Positions 24,176-37,859 of a DNA stretch of 64,000 nucleotides are shown piece by piece. Source of the DNA: Typhlomys cinereus (taxonomy: Eukaryota; Chordata; Mammalia; Rodentia; Platacanthomyidae); contig JALPQD010000143.1 in the NCBI GenBank assembly GCA_023101885.1, forward strand, positions 1,302,001 through 1,366,000. Reading direction: 5' to 3'. The position numbers and the translations under genes were made by a program. Every line of letters begins with the position of its first letter. The first letter of the stretch is position 1. The notes beneath the pieces are model-generated. The model saw only the letters and a program-made list of their open reading frames with translations. It was not told the DNA's origin and searched no databases.

Positions 24176-26461
24176 ATAAAGAGTAAGATTAGCTTACTTC
24201 CAAGCCTCTTCTCTTGTACCGCTATATTTACCTATATTGTGTTTAGACGGAGTTCATAGTAGAAAATACTATGAAACTGAGATATGAAGGTGAAAAATGT
24301 GCTCGTTAAGATTTGTCTGCATGGATTCCCTTATTACTATTTTTATTTAACTCTTGATTCACAGTTATCTCCATATGATGATAATAAAACAGGTTTTCAT
24401 TTTTTATCTCTTCTCCATGTGAACTGCGGCTTTATCAGAGTCTTGCTACTTCCTACACCAGTAGATGGCATTCTTATTCTTGTTTTCCTTTTATTAGTCT
24501 TAGGTCCGTGATAAATGTAATGTCTACTTAGGTCCTTTAGTCCAAGTTCAAGATGACCAATTTCTGGTGTCCATGGAAAAGGAAGAAGCATATTCAAGAG
24601 ATGAACAAAGATGCAGTGGTCGCTTGGTTTTCTCTTTGGCTAAGGGTCAGGTCAAGAATGGCAGGAGTGTTTGGTCTGAGGAAAAGGCTGCAACTTAGTC
24701 ATTCAAACTTTTCCCACCTCTCCATGCATCATAACTGTGAATAGCTATCATTTCTGAGTGTGGACTGAGGCTGTCCTGCTGTCTTCTCCCTGTCACTCTG
24801 TGTGGGATGGGTCTTGGTAAGGAAAAGAGAGACTTTCGTACAGCACAGAGGGGGTCTTGGGCATATGTGCTGGCAATCTTGGAGTTGCCTCCAGCTCATC
24901 TGACTCTTCTGGTTTCCCTGACTCCATTACTCTGATCTGTTGCCTTGTGGCACTGTCAGGACTTACTGTCCTGTGTTTATGGGTACACTGATCCCACCAG
25001 CTCCATCTATCACACCCACTGCTTCAGAGTCACTTTACCTGAGTACAGCAATCTCTACCTAATCTTCTGGCTTGCTCCTCAGTCAATTACTTCCCCTGAG
25101 TGCCTGCAGATGTCTAGATTCCTTTCCCATGCCCCACATGGGGTGTTAGAAATCCCAAAGCTACCCATTTTGCTCACTGCCTATATGTGACTTACTGCTA
25201 GTCTATTCTGCTATGACTACCATGTTCTGGACAGAGGCATAAGACAAAGCAGTATCTTTCCAGGGTTCCCATGCCTTTGGCTTAACTTTCCATCTCTTTG
25301 GAGTAGCTGTGCATACGCAAAGGCTTCAGAAACCAAACATGACTGCTCTTTCTCCCTCCCTTCTACATATGACCGCATAGGTCAGTTCTTCCCAATCAAG
25401 TCTGCTGAGATCTTCCGTCTCCCCTCTACTCCCCTTTCCTCCTTTATTTTCCTCTTCTCTCTTCCCCTTTCCTTCTTTCTTTCCATGTAGACTATCTCTT
25501 TTATCTTAGACCAGTGTTCTCAACAGTATCATGACAGAAGTTCTACTTTTACACAACAGTTTATAATATCTGCTCAGGTGAAAGTATTAAGGTACTGCCC
25601 TAATTTTATTATAGGGGAGAAATTTAAAAAGCTTCTAAAAAGATATTTGGCCTATATGCAGAATAGCCATAAATCACATAGCCATAAATACAAATTGACA
25701 TAAATGTTCCATTGTTTATGCAAATATGATGAAATAAAATGTTTTTCAAAATTGTGAACACCCTTGATAAAAATCTCAGTATTAAATATGATGTTCCCCG
25801 GGTTGGTTTTCCAACTGCTTTCCTGGAAATCAATGAATGCAAGAGTGGAGCAAATAATGCTGTGTGTGTTTTTAAAACAAAACTAGATAATAACAAATAT
25901 CTGATCAATAATAAAATGCTGTATAAAGTTCTCTGTGAAGTAGAATAGATCTTTCTTGTGCATAGCAAGACATATAAGACCCCTAACCCCTACTTAGTAA
26001 ATGACAGTAGTGTTTCCATTGTGTCAACAAATGCCTAACTCAATATTCTTAAGGGTGGTAGCGTTTCACATTGAGGCCCACTGTTCCAAGCAGCCCCTTC
26101 CCATGAGGGTTTATAATCTTTCTCTGTAAGTAATAGACTTGACAACATCACAGGATGAGCCTCTTATTCCCATACTCTGGGAACATCCTGGGATCTATGC
26201 TGTGAAACTTCTGGACGTTATCTAGTGCTCCTGACTTGCCGGGATTTGTTGTTTGGAAAGCACAGTACCACACTGTACTGACTTCTCTGCTCTTTCCAGG
26301 CTTACCTACTTAACTACTTTCTCATAGATCTAAATTAGCTCCTAATACCTCTCCATGAAGAAACACAAAACAAATGAAGAACCAGGGAATCTGAGAGACT
26401 TGTTTACAGAGCTACAGAGTGTCAAACTGAGTACGCCCGGTGTTGCAATTTCTCTTCTTGT
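24176..26461. other. Unique sequence, locally pyrimidine-rich
   Basis: A CT-rich stretch lies at about 25410-25490. No gene or recognised repeat otherwise. Confidence 0.45.
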
Positions 26462-26845
26462 TTTTGATAAACACAAGACCAAACAACTTAGGGGAATAAG
26501 GAGTTTTGATTTTTACCATTCTGGTTACAGTTCATAGTCCATTCTGGCAGGAGAATTCATCCCAGCATCAGGGACTGAGGGAACTGGGCCCACTATAGTC
26601 ACAGGAATTGCTGAGATACAGGCAAACTATCCTGCTTGCCAATCTTCGAGTCAGCTGAAGTCTACTGAACTCCTGAGTCAGTTCTCATCTTATGCACTTG
26701 CCTGAGGAGTGGTCCCTTCTCCTAGGGTGGGGTCTACCCTCGTCAGTCACACAGTCTCCCATAGGCTGGCTCGAAGCCTGCCTAACTGCTGACTCTTCAC
26801 AGTTGTTCCCAGAGTGCAGCCTCCGAAGGTTGACGCCTGAATCTA
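26462..26845 (-). repeat. Medium-reiteration repeat, family A, copy 3
   Basis: Plus strand 'ggaataaggagttttgattt', 'tacagttcatagtccattct' and 'gttgacgcctgaatc' align in order with the copy at 1-355. Confidence 0.6.
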
Positions 26846-27529
26846 ACCAGTGCACTAGGTCCAAAGCCTCAGTCTTCTTTGCTGAAATTTCCTACCATGG
26901 CATATCACATAACCAGTTACCTTAAGCTAATACTTCCTTCTTTTATTTGGAAGTCACTGTCTGAAAAAAATAGGGGGGGGGGGTTTAATTGCTGTCGCAG
27001 ATCAGTTCAGCAGGGCTGGATTTTGTGATGGAATGAAGTTGATTTTTTAACCTGCAGGCCTGTAAGGTGGGGCTTGTTAAGAGGCCCAGCCATAAAGCCC
27101 TTCAGTTATGCTCATAGCTCCCTGAAGGACTCACAGGACTACACTTTTTTTTTTTAATTTACAAATTCTTTGTTGTTGTTATCATCTTTTTAAAACTACA
27201 TTTTCTGATTTATTTTTCATATGAAAAATCTTGGAACAATATAACTTGCATGAACTAGACGATAAAGTAAGTTAAACATACAAAACAGAACTGTAAACAG
27301 TTTTACCTTCTTATTTTGATATCGAAAGCCTTGTTTGAGGTGAGGGAAATTTCTGTCTTCTATGCGAAATTAGAGAAACAAATTTCTGTGTCAAGGTAAA
27401 ATGTTAGGAACCAACCTTCCAGGTAGGTGCTGCTCGTCTACCTAAATGTTATCCTTTCTAAGTCAAGAAGAGAACATTCAGGGTAATGGTTGAGTTGTGA
27501 TTGATAAAATCTGTGTATGTGTATTAGGG

Positions 27530-27900
27530 AGGGAATGCATATGTAGCAATTGGCTTAACAAGGTGTGCGGCCCCGTGCACATTTATGTCTGAGATTCAAA
27601 TCAAGCCCTTAACCAGCAAGATTCTTTAATATAAATGAGAAATAGGCTTTATCCTGCCATAATGACCTGCAGACTCTCCGACATGACTCTCCACAGACCG
27701 ATCGCTCCACAGAGCGAGTTGGCCAGCTCACGGAAGCCATTATCTTTTATTTATGCAGATCAGATTGTGACAATCCGTGGAATTCTTTGTTTTAGCTCTC
27801 TTTCTCTCTTTCTTGAAATTCTCCTGAAATGGCCCTTTCTTTCTGTATGGCAACTCCCCAAACAAGCATTTTCATGACTTTCCAAGTCATTGAATGAAAA
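27530..27900. promoter_or_regulatory. Candidate conserved non-coding element
   Basis: Repeat-free; retains CpGs ('ggtgtgcggccccgtgcaca', 'gaccgatcgctccacagagc', 'ctcacggaagcc') and carries GATA- and octamer-like sites ('attatcttttatttatgcag', 'gcagatcagattgtgacaat'). Enhancer function is an inference. Confidence 0.3.
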
Positions 27901-30599
27901 TATTAGATTATAATTTGGTTAGCTTATATTATTCCACAAAGAAAAGAAAACTGTTTTAATTTTGGATGTTACTAGATAAAGGAAGAAGAGAAAATTTCTC
28001 TTTTTTGTTAAACCACATAGGGAGTTGTGTATTGTGCCAACATACTAACCAGCACCAAATCCCAATAGTTTACACTTCCATTATTTAATATGCCCTCTAG
28101 AGTTTTGGACGTGGCTCAGAAAGAAATTTTAAATGAATTTCTTACATATGACCTTAATTTCAATGGGTTTGCCTTAGAAAGCCTTAGCTTTTCCATTAGT
28201 CAATATTAGCTACATATTCATGAGTAAGAATTTAAATAGCATACTTTTTATAAAAAATATAGTGGGGACTTCTTCTTATGAGTGTGCTTCCAGTGATCTC
28301 CTTAGGGAACAGTGGGACTCAACAGCAGGAGTTGAAAGAAACAGAGTAGAATATTATTTTTGAATGTGGCAGTTTAGTTTCCATTGCATATTACTTTTTT
28401 TTTTTCTCCTGTTCTTCCTAACTTTCATTTGAGAAACGGAGCAAGTACGAAGCCCACTGAGAGATCAGGCAAGCACCATGGTGGGAAGGCTTTTCCCAGT
28501 TGATTCAGGGTACTGTTGGCTTCAACTGACTTCCTTAGAGTTCATATTCCTGCATTTAACTCATGAACATATTGAATGTTAATTGGGTTTCAGCTACTAT
28601 ATTAAATATTGCAACAGATAAAAGAATCAAATACTAGTCTTCTCTTTGTTTGTGTGTGATTAAACATTGCTATGCATTGGCAAAAGATACTGAACTGACA
28701 GCCCCCTCACCCCCAGGTCCTTCTATTCCAGTATGACAGTCAACTTGAGTAAGTGGTGGACAGAGCAACCTAAGTGTGCTATGGTTATGAAGTGGAAGTA
28801 CCGAGTACTTTGGGTATAAATTCTGAGTGTATACACAGAGAGCAGCCAAGGTCTCTCTGCAGCAAGTTTCTATTGAGACTGAAAGCTAGAGACCAAGTTA
28901 GACCTTGGGATGATAAGGAATGGATAGTCTCCAAGGAAGTTGAGCAGTAACTTGTATAAAGGTCAAGTTAACTGAGCAATGTGGAAATAAAGAGGAACTA
29001 AAAGGTAACATTCCCTTTTTTCTCCTTCAGATGGTGAGTTTAGAAGGCTGTTCCTCAGTGGCTCTTTGTGTTGGTCTTTAGAGTTTTTAGACAGAAGAAG
29101 ATGAGTCGTATTAAGAAGGGCTAACCCATCTGAAATTCATATTTTTTTTCTAGGAGTGAGGAAGCCCCTCTTTCCAAATGGAGGATGTGTGAGGGAAGAT
29201 TTTAGAAAATAATTCATATGTGATAGAAGTAACATAAAGAATTACTAGCCCATCAAACACCACTTGACAACACAAGGAAAATCTTTCTCCATAAGCAAGG
29301 AATCATTGGTCTTTTGAAAGTGACATGAATTGTATTGTAGGTCCTTATCAGTCATTATTTCAGTGTAATCTGAATCAGATCTTAATTTTTGGCTTAAGAC
29401 TGGGAATTGAGAACATGGGATTTGGGGCAGGAACATTTCTTCAGAGAACAGAGAAAAGATGGAATTAAACTGCTGAGTAAGAGAGGAGAAAAATGTTAAG
29501 AGTCCAGGCAGCCAGAGACTGGGGTAGACAAAGAGTTGTGAAGGCTCTGTCTACAGTGCTCATTCATCTTGTCACTGCCCAAAACTATTCAGGGCAGTAA
29601 TTGATTCTCCTATCTGCAACTGAAGGGGAAGGCCTCATAACTTACTAACTATGCAATTTCCTGTTGTCTCCTTTTCTATGAGCATCATAAAAGCTATTTC
29701 TTACCCACAGAAGGGAAATTGCAAGGATATGTGGTTGAGATTTAGAACAAGGCGTGACAGAATTGTCCTGGAAAAATATTACCTGAGTGTCTTGAGAAAG
29801 AAGGATAATTTTTTCACATAAATTTACACTTGTCATGGAAAGTTGCACTAAGTTGCATTGCTTTTCTGATGAATGTCTTGTTATTTTACACGGGGCATTT
29901 ATTTGTCTATTCTTTTTGTTCTAATCTTTAAACTTTAGGAGTAACTCTAGAAAAAGTGTTTGCTTCAAAAACCCTTGTATGATTTTGATTTATGATGGGC
30001 CAGGATAATCATCTCTCTTTTGAGACCAAGTTAAAGAAGAAACCACATTTGGCTATGTTCATAAGGAAGGCCAATGATAAAGTCCACAGTAAAATATGGG
30101 TATCCTAGTAATTCAGAGAGAAATCTACCTTGATAACAGCAGAAACAGAGGGGAAGATGTAAATTAAAAGAATAAATATTTCCAAGATTCATTTACACAG
30201 TAGGGATGAAATCTCTTAAATGGAGCTTGTTACCTCATACTGGCTCTATCCTTGCATGAAGATTTGATGAATTAATGCTAATTTAGGATGCATGACTTTC
30301 ATATTTATGTGAATCACTAAAAGGACCATCAAATCTGAAATCTGTATGTTCCAATATAAGATCAACCATGATGAGAAAGCGTAGCAATAAGAACAGTCCT
30401 TATTTATTACATTCTGGGTAAGGCAAGCTATCTTGTTCACGTGCAAGAGCTTATAATACATCTTTTACATTGAAAGTGCCCTCTGATGCCTTCTGCTTCA
30501 CAACCTCTGTCCTTCTCTCCCTGCTACCTCTAAATTTTTTATATCATCTTGAACATCTCTCAAAGAATTGCAAATTCTAGCTGGAGTATGATTAATTCA

Positions 30600-31180
30600 G
30601 CATGTGGCCTCCTTCGATGGAGTGCTGTGCCGTCCATCCTCCTTAAACAAGGCTACCTCTCTCTTTGGCTCTTAGCAGGAAAAGCGAATTAAGGCAAAGC
30701 GCAGGTTGTTCAGGTGTGCTGTTTGGAAATGAATTTTTACTGGCGGTGCCACAAAGTCAAAAGTGTGGTGTTGCAAAAGTCAAATTACAATATATAGTTG
30801 ATGTTGTTTTAGTTGGGAAGCTCAGTCACCCCATTTCCCTCTCTCGGTTTGCCCAGAGAGCACCTATTATTCTTTATTTGGAGGTGAAAGGCAAAAGGCA
30901 GGCATTTCTCCTCCTTAAAGACATACTATCTTTATTTCATTCATGGATCTAGTACTTTCTGAAGTGTTTCATCAGCTCATATTTTGTGTGAGGTCACTTC
31001 CCGTCAATACTGAGAGAAGAGGCTCATTTGTTTCTATCACTGGAATTGCTTTGCTAGAATTCAGTGGAGCCAAGCCATGGAAGCGAAGGCGTTACAATGA
31101 CCGAGGGCTTCTCGTGGTGGTCCCCAAGGAAATCTGCAGAACCACTTTCATACTTAGGCATATCTGGATCTCATGATTTT
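30600..31180. promoter_or_regulatory. Candidate conserved non-coding element
   Basis: Repeat-free; contains 'gcgaattaaggcaaagcgca', 'actggcggtgccacaaagtc' and 'gaagcgaaggcgttacaatg', unusual CpG retention for this region. Overlapping open frames of 95 and 77 codons show no known domain. Confidence 0.25.
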
Positions 31181-34100
31181 CATGAAGAAGGAAAATGCAA
31201 ATTTCCTCTTTGGGAAGTATTTAATTGCATAATATAATTGTTGCTTTAAAAACTCGATGTCTATAAGAAATGTGCTTTATAGGTACCTATAAAAAACATT
31301 AGCAAGTGCCTGAATTATCCTGTAGTTCATATTACTGATGCCGATGGTGATGCTGCATGCTTTGTTACAAACAAAGCTGAGCTTACTTTTGGGCAGGAAG
31401 GGAGAGCAGTGCCCCTGTGGAGTTGGTGCTGTTCTTTATTTATGTGCTTTGTCCCTGTCCTTTGCCCAGTCTGATCTCCCTGCAATTTGAGCTCTAACCT
31501 TAACTCTGGGAGTGCACTGGGTGAACCCAGGGTCCTTTTCCTTGTCTGACCTCAAGGCAGATGTCAGAGCTGAAGTCACAGAATATCTGAGGTGAGCAGG
31601 AGGGCTGGAGTTTGACAAGTAGGGAAAGGTGGTTGGCATGTGGAAAGGCTGGAGGCTTAGACTGAAGCTGCTGCCTACTCTGTTCGTCAATGGACAGATT
31701 TTGGCAAAACATTTGAAAGTGTTTTTGAAAATCATTTGAAGTTTTTGGCATGCAAAAATTATTAATTATTTGTATGTCTGCTAGTGCACAGTAGCTTTCC
31801 ACTACTAAGAATGCAAGAACCAAAGTACCTATTCTGGATCTTTATATGGCACTGTGCTGAATGTAACTTCCAAAGAATTCCTAGGTGAATCAAAGGGCTG
31901 TAGAATCCAAGCAACGATACTGTGGGACAGAGTAGTAAAAATGTGGTGGCTGGGACAAACACAAAGTGTGAGGCTGCAGAAGGGAGAGTTTCAATCAGAA
32001 AGCTCAGGAATGAATTGCGAAGATTTGTTGGGGCTGAGTTCACCACACAGGAGAGATTTCAGACCTCTCCATCTCTTTGGGCCTGGAAAGGTTGAGCAAA
32101 GGACATCTAAAGAAGAAAAACACTGTCTAGACCAGACTGACTGAGTAACTGTTGGTAGTTGTCTGATGTCACTGGAGCAGGACATTCTGTCAAAAATCGC
32201 AGGGCAAGAAACAAGTGCTCCAGAGAATTAATGGCAGTCCAGAGAGACCAATCAATGCCTCTACAAGGTGTGCTGTGCAACCAGTGACCAGAAGATCCCC
32301 ACTAAAGTCTGAGACGATCTAGAGGAGGCCTGAATGAGAGCCATGCTCTGGGGAGGCAGCAAGAATAGAGGAAAAGTCTTTCCAGGTTGAATAGTCAGAC
32401 ACTGGGGTTTTGAAGACAGTGCTATGGTTTTCAGCTTAAATGATGGTGAAGAGGATGAGGATGGAGATGAATTAAGATGTGTAGGGAAAGGAACCGCAGA
32501 AAAGACATTCATTTTTGTTTTATCTTCTTTTATATTTCCACAGTATTTTAGCTTTGTAAACAAAGTTCGATAATGCTTTTCCTTTGGAAAATAAGCAGCA
32601 GCATATAGAATATAGGAACTACATGCTTTGTGGAATATGATTTTTAGTGGGATAGTTGTTGGGCAAGTTTTTCTCTGTTTGACCTAAGCACTCACAAGAC
32701 AGCTCTTGCTGGGATGCACATTCCAATTTTGTGTTTCTTGTATTTTATAAAGGAATCGAAATGCACCACTTCAGAGTGAATTAGGAGTGAGTTTGTGTAT
32801 TTCTCTGTTTTGTAGAACTCAAATAGTTTCTTAGGGAATACATTCTGTTTTCCCTATACCTTTCCCTTATTCCCCAAACAGATTAGCACATATTTCCTGC
32901 ATTGTCATCAGACAGGAAGCAAACACGAGGGAACGATTGGGCATAGGGCATGGTAATGTTACACTTGAGACAGGAATGTTCAGGATCTGAAGCTTCTAAA
33001 CTCTTGGAAGACTCTTGTGAATAAGGTAGCTTTTATGTTCCAGCAAAAACCAACACGGTACATAGAATAGTCCCTGTAGATAGATGCCTAGGCCCATAGA
33101 CTCTGAACCTGAAAGCTCTTATTATTGTTCAGTGCTTGGAACTATTTTCACATTGCTTCCTTAATGCCCAGTTTTACACTTATAACGGATGATAATTACA
33201 AAGAAAGCCTTTGTTAATATTCAATAGGCCCGACATTGGAAAAGTAGACACAATTTCTCTTACTGCTTAACACTTTACGCCCACATTTAATCTCATGGGG
33301 GTCCCTTCCTCCTTTCTTCTCCTATCCTTTCTACTGTCTGCCACTCACACTGGAAAGATAACATATCCTAGCTTCTCTGAGTGAAATTCTTGATGTAAAC
33401 CTGGTACTATCCAGAAGAGCTAATTGATGAATCTCCTTAAGCAGAAGAAGCCATCAAAGTGTTGTAAATACATTGAAAGTTCACTTGTATAGGAAGATCT
33501 CTAATTTATGCAACATCATTATGCAATATATATGATTGACTGACACACTGACTTTGTAATTTTAATGGAGCCTTCAAATAGTTCCATTAAAACTTTGCTA
33601 AATACAATACTCTTGACCCTAAGTAAAAATGCTGTGTATCTGTGCTAAGGTGAATTAGGAGCACATCCCTATTCACTAAACCTGCAGGAATATCAGGTTC
33701 TCATTTGCAGTTTAAGGGCTAAGAGAACTAAGGGCAGCCCCCTTAAAGACCTCTGGGCCAGGGCTCAGCCTTGTAGTTGTTTTGAGATCTTTGAAACATC
33801 AATAGGCACCAGTTTGCAGGCCTCTTTGATTGCCTGTAGAATAGTGTTCACCTGCTAGACAAGAGACAACACTATGAAGGCCGCCATTCAATGTTCTTGG
33901 TATTACTGTGGTCAGCCCTGGACTTCCTGTTTCACTATGGAAAGACCAGAGTAGTTTGGGCTTTGGCTATTTTAATAGTTTTTTTTGATGATAATTTTTG
34001 ATAGCTTTTTATATTGTAAATAGAGAACTTATCAAAGGTATAAACCTCATTCTGGAGGTGGATCACCAAGAAAATGGGAAGAAAAGGAGGAGGTTGACCA

Positions 34101-34469
34101 GATATCCAGAAAAGTATCTTTTTGCTCCCCCCCTGCAACAGTTCTGATGGCCACCAGAAGAAAAACCACTGGCTGCTCTTCCTAAGGGAAATTAGTCCTT
34201 TTAAAGGTTGGAAAGCTCCAGAGCCTCAATAGTCACAATCAAGAAAAGAGTCCTTCAAACCAGTAAAAGAGACTACATTTTTAGGATCAAGCATAACAAA
34301 TATATATCGAAACCATAGGAAGGACATGAAGCTAAGAAAGCAGTTTATTTTAGAGGAACTGGACTGGCTTTCTGAACACTATCACCAGTTACTTGCCTTC
34401 AATGCCAACTGAAATTTCCAGGTAGTTACTACAAGAAATAACATACTGTTAGCATTTTTCCAAGTGAAC

Positions 34470-35048
34470 CTAAAAATGCTGTTCAGCTTTTACTGAGGGA
34501 ATGCGAAAGCGCTGGGTACCCAGCCCTGTGTTGGCAAATGGAGGACACCCATTAACGATGACCTTGTACACAAGTTTTATGGGGGTGCCTCCTAGTTTCC
34601 TTTGGAGGAAGTGGCAACTGGGTAGCACCCAGGTATTAGGACTGCCCTTTCCGTCCTTCTGCGGATGCTGAGCCTTTCCATCCACGATGCCAGGGAAGGA
34701 CTTCAGGACTTCAGCGACGGTGACAGTGTGACAGATTTTGGGTTTCAGATCACTCTGGCGCCATTCGAGGGGGAGCAGGGTAGCGACAGGAAGCTGATCA
34801 ATACTTCTGGGAAGAAGGCCAGAGAAGGAGTCTTAAGTCTCAGCAAACAGCTTCTCTCTGTAACCAAAAGGCGTTGGCCAATGACAGAAAAGGCTCCCTG
34901 AGCTGGGGTCGTACCAGGTGAATCTGAAGCTCCCGAGGACATTAGAGTGAAATCGGTCTTCGCTCATACTGAATTTCTCCAACTAAAGGGATTTTCCCCC
35001 TATTTCAATATACCCTGTATCAAGAACCTCTCCTTCTCTCTTAGTGTT
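34470..35048 (-). pseudogene. Unidentified decayed coding-like sequence
   Basis: One minus-strand frame runs from 35048 to a stop at 34470-34472 with only two internal stops (34983-34985 and 34833-34835), giving stop-free blocks of about 21, 49 and 120 codons. The translated blocks have an ordinary protein-like composition, with aromatic and Gly/Pro-rich segments (for example FTWYDPSSGSLFCHWPTPFG before the second stop, and CHTVTVAEVLKSFPG after it). The region is not a repeat I recognise and is clearly richer in CpG than its surroundings. No poly-A tail or target duplication is visible, so a classic processed pseudogene is not proven. I do not recognise the family. Alternatives are a decayed retrogene, a captured foreign coding sequence, or chance. 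Confidence 0.35.
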
Positions 35049-35369
35049 TCAAGCTGAGGCAAGTTTTTAAAGCATTTAGATGTAACATGGATATCTTGAA
35101 TCTCAAAAGCGATCACTCTAATAGGTATCTTGAAGGAACTTATCTTTCATAGGACTAAAAGTCAAGGTTTAAAACAATAGTATGTAACACACATATGTGT
35201 AAAACAAACTTTGGAACACATTCAAGCAAATTGTGTTTTCTCCTGGCAAAATCATGTAAAGCCAAGTAAACACAATGTCTCTCTTTGTATAACTCCATGT
35301 CCAAAAGAGTTTTGATGTTTCTCATGGTATCCAGTTCCATACAGTCTCCCCTAGTAAGCTATGCCAGTT
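35049..35369. other. Unique non-coding sequence
   Basis: AT-rich, nothing recognised. Confidence 0.45.
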
Positions 35370-35760
35370 AGAGTCAGTTAGAGCAGAAGGCTAAGACTTT
35401 GGGCACGTCTGTGAAGAATTGGTAGTTAAAGCAAGTCCTATGCAAACCTGTGGGAGATTATTCAATTAATGTGGGAGGACCCGTCCCATAGTGGATGTGG
35501 ACACTTTCTTGCAGGCACATGAGATGGAGAAAGGTGTTTGAATATTTTGGGCATACTTTGGCATATTGGCATTCAGGCACCGTGACAAGAAGAAATACCT
35601 CTCTCTCAACTCTATCTGTGGATGTGGGTGGCTAGTTCCCTCGGCTGCTGGTGTTGCTGTGAACTTTCTTGTCAAGCTGGACTACGAATTGCAACCAAAT
35701 CATAAGCTAGAATAAAACCCCTTGTTCCCTTAAATTGCTTTGGTCCTATATACACTCAAT
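35370..35760 (+). repeat. Medium-reiteration repeat, family A, copy 4
   Basis: 'gggcacgtctgtgaagaatt', 'ggaggacccgtcccatagtg' and 'tagaataaaaccccttgttc' align in order with copies 1-3. Confidence 0.65.
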
Positions 35761-35930
35761 ACAGGAAGATGAAACTAACACACGATACCGGAAGAGTAGA
35801 GTTTGCTGAGATATAAATCCATAAAGCTACCTCTCAGAGCAGGGCTCAGTTTTGGTAATCAGTGAGTGTTAAGTACAAATTGCATTCCTGCCGTTTGTTG
35901 ACATTGTTTTGAAAAACAAGACACAATACC

Positions 35931-36108
<178 letters not shown>

Positions 36109-37859
36109 GGTGTTCTCGTATAGGTTTTTGCTTTCTACAAAACAAAACAGAGCCCAACTGGCAGAACTCTGCCAGTGGAGATTTGAAGTGAGGATGGGCT
36201 GATTTAGGCAGCTGTATTCTTTTATAGAGTATGTTGTGACTTGCCTCAAGGAAGATGTCTGTATTCCCCTAAGTGTTTGATGGCAGCTCTTGTTTTCTGA
36301 CTCTTTGGGGCTGACTGTCTTTTTTATGCTGTCTGAAGCCAGCTGCAGCAAGCAGTGAGCTGCTCTTTTCTCTGGGGCCTCTGATGTCAGGGTCAGGGAG
36401 AGCTGAGGTTGCAGGTCAGATGCCCTGACAGCATTACTTTATTTGTATTGCTTGTGTATCCCATATTTCCCGATCAGAATCCCAGGCGTCAGAATAATAG
36501 CTACAAAGCAGTGCTTCCCCCCTCCCCCTGCTCCCCACAGTCTCTCCCTGCGCATTTGGAGAAACCTAAAGCCCATGGCAATTTCTTTCCAGTAATCTAA
36601 GGAGTCCTGGGGGAGTGTCTGTGTTCTCTAGTCTTACAATCAAACGTGTCCAGAATTTTCTTCCTCTCCTGGTCTGACTTGCTGAGATTATTTCCTGTTT
36701 CCTGGGAAACTGCAAATGGCTACTGTGTCCCTATGACTCACCAACAATGTTATCCCTGAGACTTGAGCCTGGGTGAGACATATCCTCCTTTTTGCCTTCA
36801 TAAATACTGGCACCCATGTTGTAAATGACACCTGGGCATGACATTGCTGTGAGCATGAATTATCCTGTCCTTTGCTTCCAGCATATTTTTGACCTTCCAG
36901 GGTTATGTTCCCTCACCCCACTTGCCTGTCTGCCCTTGTCATATTCATGCCCACTCCTTTAAGATGTCCTGAGTTCTCTTCCCAAAACACTTTCCAGACC
37001 TGGCTTTCTCTATTCATGTTTTTCTCTATTTATATTCATCCAGCCAGACTGGAGTTTTGGTGTCGGTGGAACTGAAGCTCATGTTGGACCCTACAAGCAT
37101 TCCACGACTAGAACTAGGAAGTGAGTTACGCAGGTGCAAAACCACTTTCTTTCCCCAAGCCTCTGGCTGTATCTGAAATCTTCGCCTTCATCTCCTCTTC
37201 CCTCAATCTCCTCCTACCTTCAATATCCTCCTACCCTCAATCTCTTCCTCCTTCAATTTCTTTCTCCCTCAATCACCTCCTACCCTCAATGGAACTGGTT
37301 GAGACCAAATTGGTCTTTGTCAGGCTCTGGGCTGTTTCTGGCCACTTCCACTTTCTATTTTAGGTCATTACTTCCTGCTAATCCAAGTTATGCTTTCTCT
37401 TTCTCATTTCTTCTATCTCCTACTTTGTCTCTCTTCTTTTCCTTCAGAAAATATTGTGTGACTATTATTTAAGTGTAGTATTAATTTCCTGGGGAGATAA
37501 ACATAATATAGGCGCTTATTTTCTTATGGAAATTTAGATTCAACTCCACATTTTTTTTTAACTTTTTTAACTCTCCCCATTTGTAAATATCCTTCTCTGA
37601 ATTCCTGTAGCATCCTTAATATGTACAATCAACATTTCCATTTTTTGTCAGTAGTTTTTATATCTCCCATATTATTATGTTTCTTGGATGAATTATAAAG
37701 ACTTGTAAAGTACTGAGCCTCAACGTTCTTTTGTGTCTGTGATAAGTATTAATAGTATTAATAAGTGCTGTGGGGACGCTCGTTGATCTGACTGTTTCTG
37801 TTAGAGGGTGTGTTGGATTTGGGCAACTTGGAAAGTGGATTTGACCTGTTTGAAAATTT
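36109..37859. other. Unique sequence with a pyrimidine-rich minisatellite
   Basis: No gene. The minisatellite at 37200-37290 is listed separately. Confidence 0.5.
37200..37290. repeat. Short minisatellite, 16-17 bp unit
   Basis: Five imperfect units of the type 'cctcaatctcctcctac' follow one another, then a partial 'cctcaatgg'. Confidence 0.75.

Larger units (their letters stand above)
26846..34469. other. Long, mostly unique sequence without genes
   Basis: The largest repeat-poor stretch in the window. It holds a G run at about 26976, poly-T at 27147 and 28396, and candidate conserved blocks at 27530-27900 and 30600-31180. Open frames (up to 107 codons near 31500-31823 and 100 codons near 32261-32563) overlap each other on both strands and show no domain. 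Confidence 0.5.
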
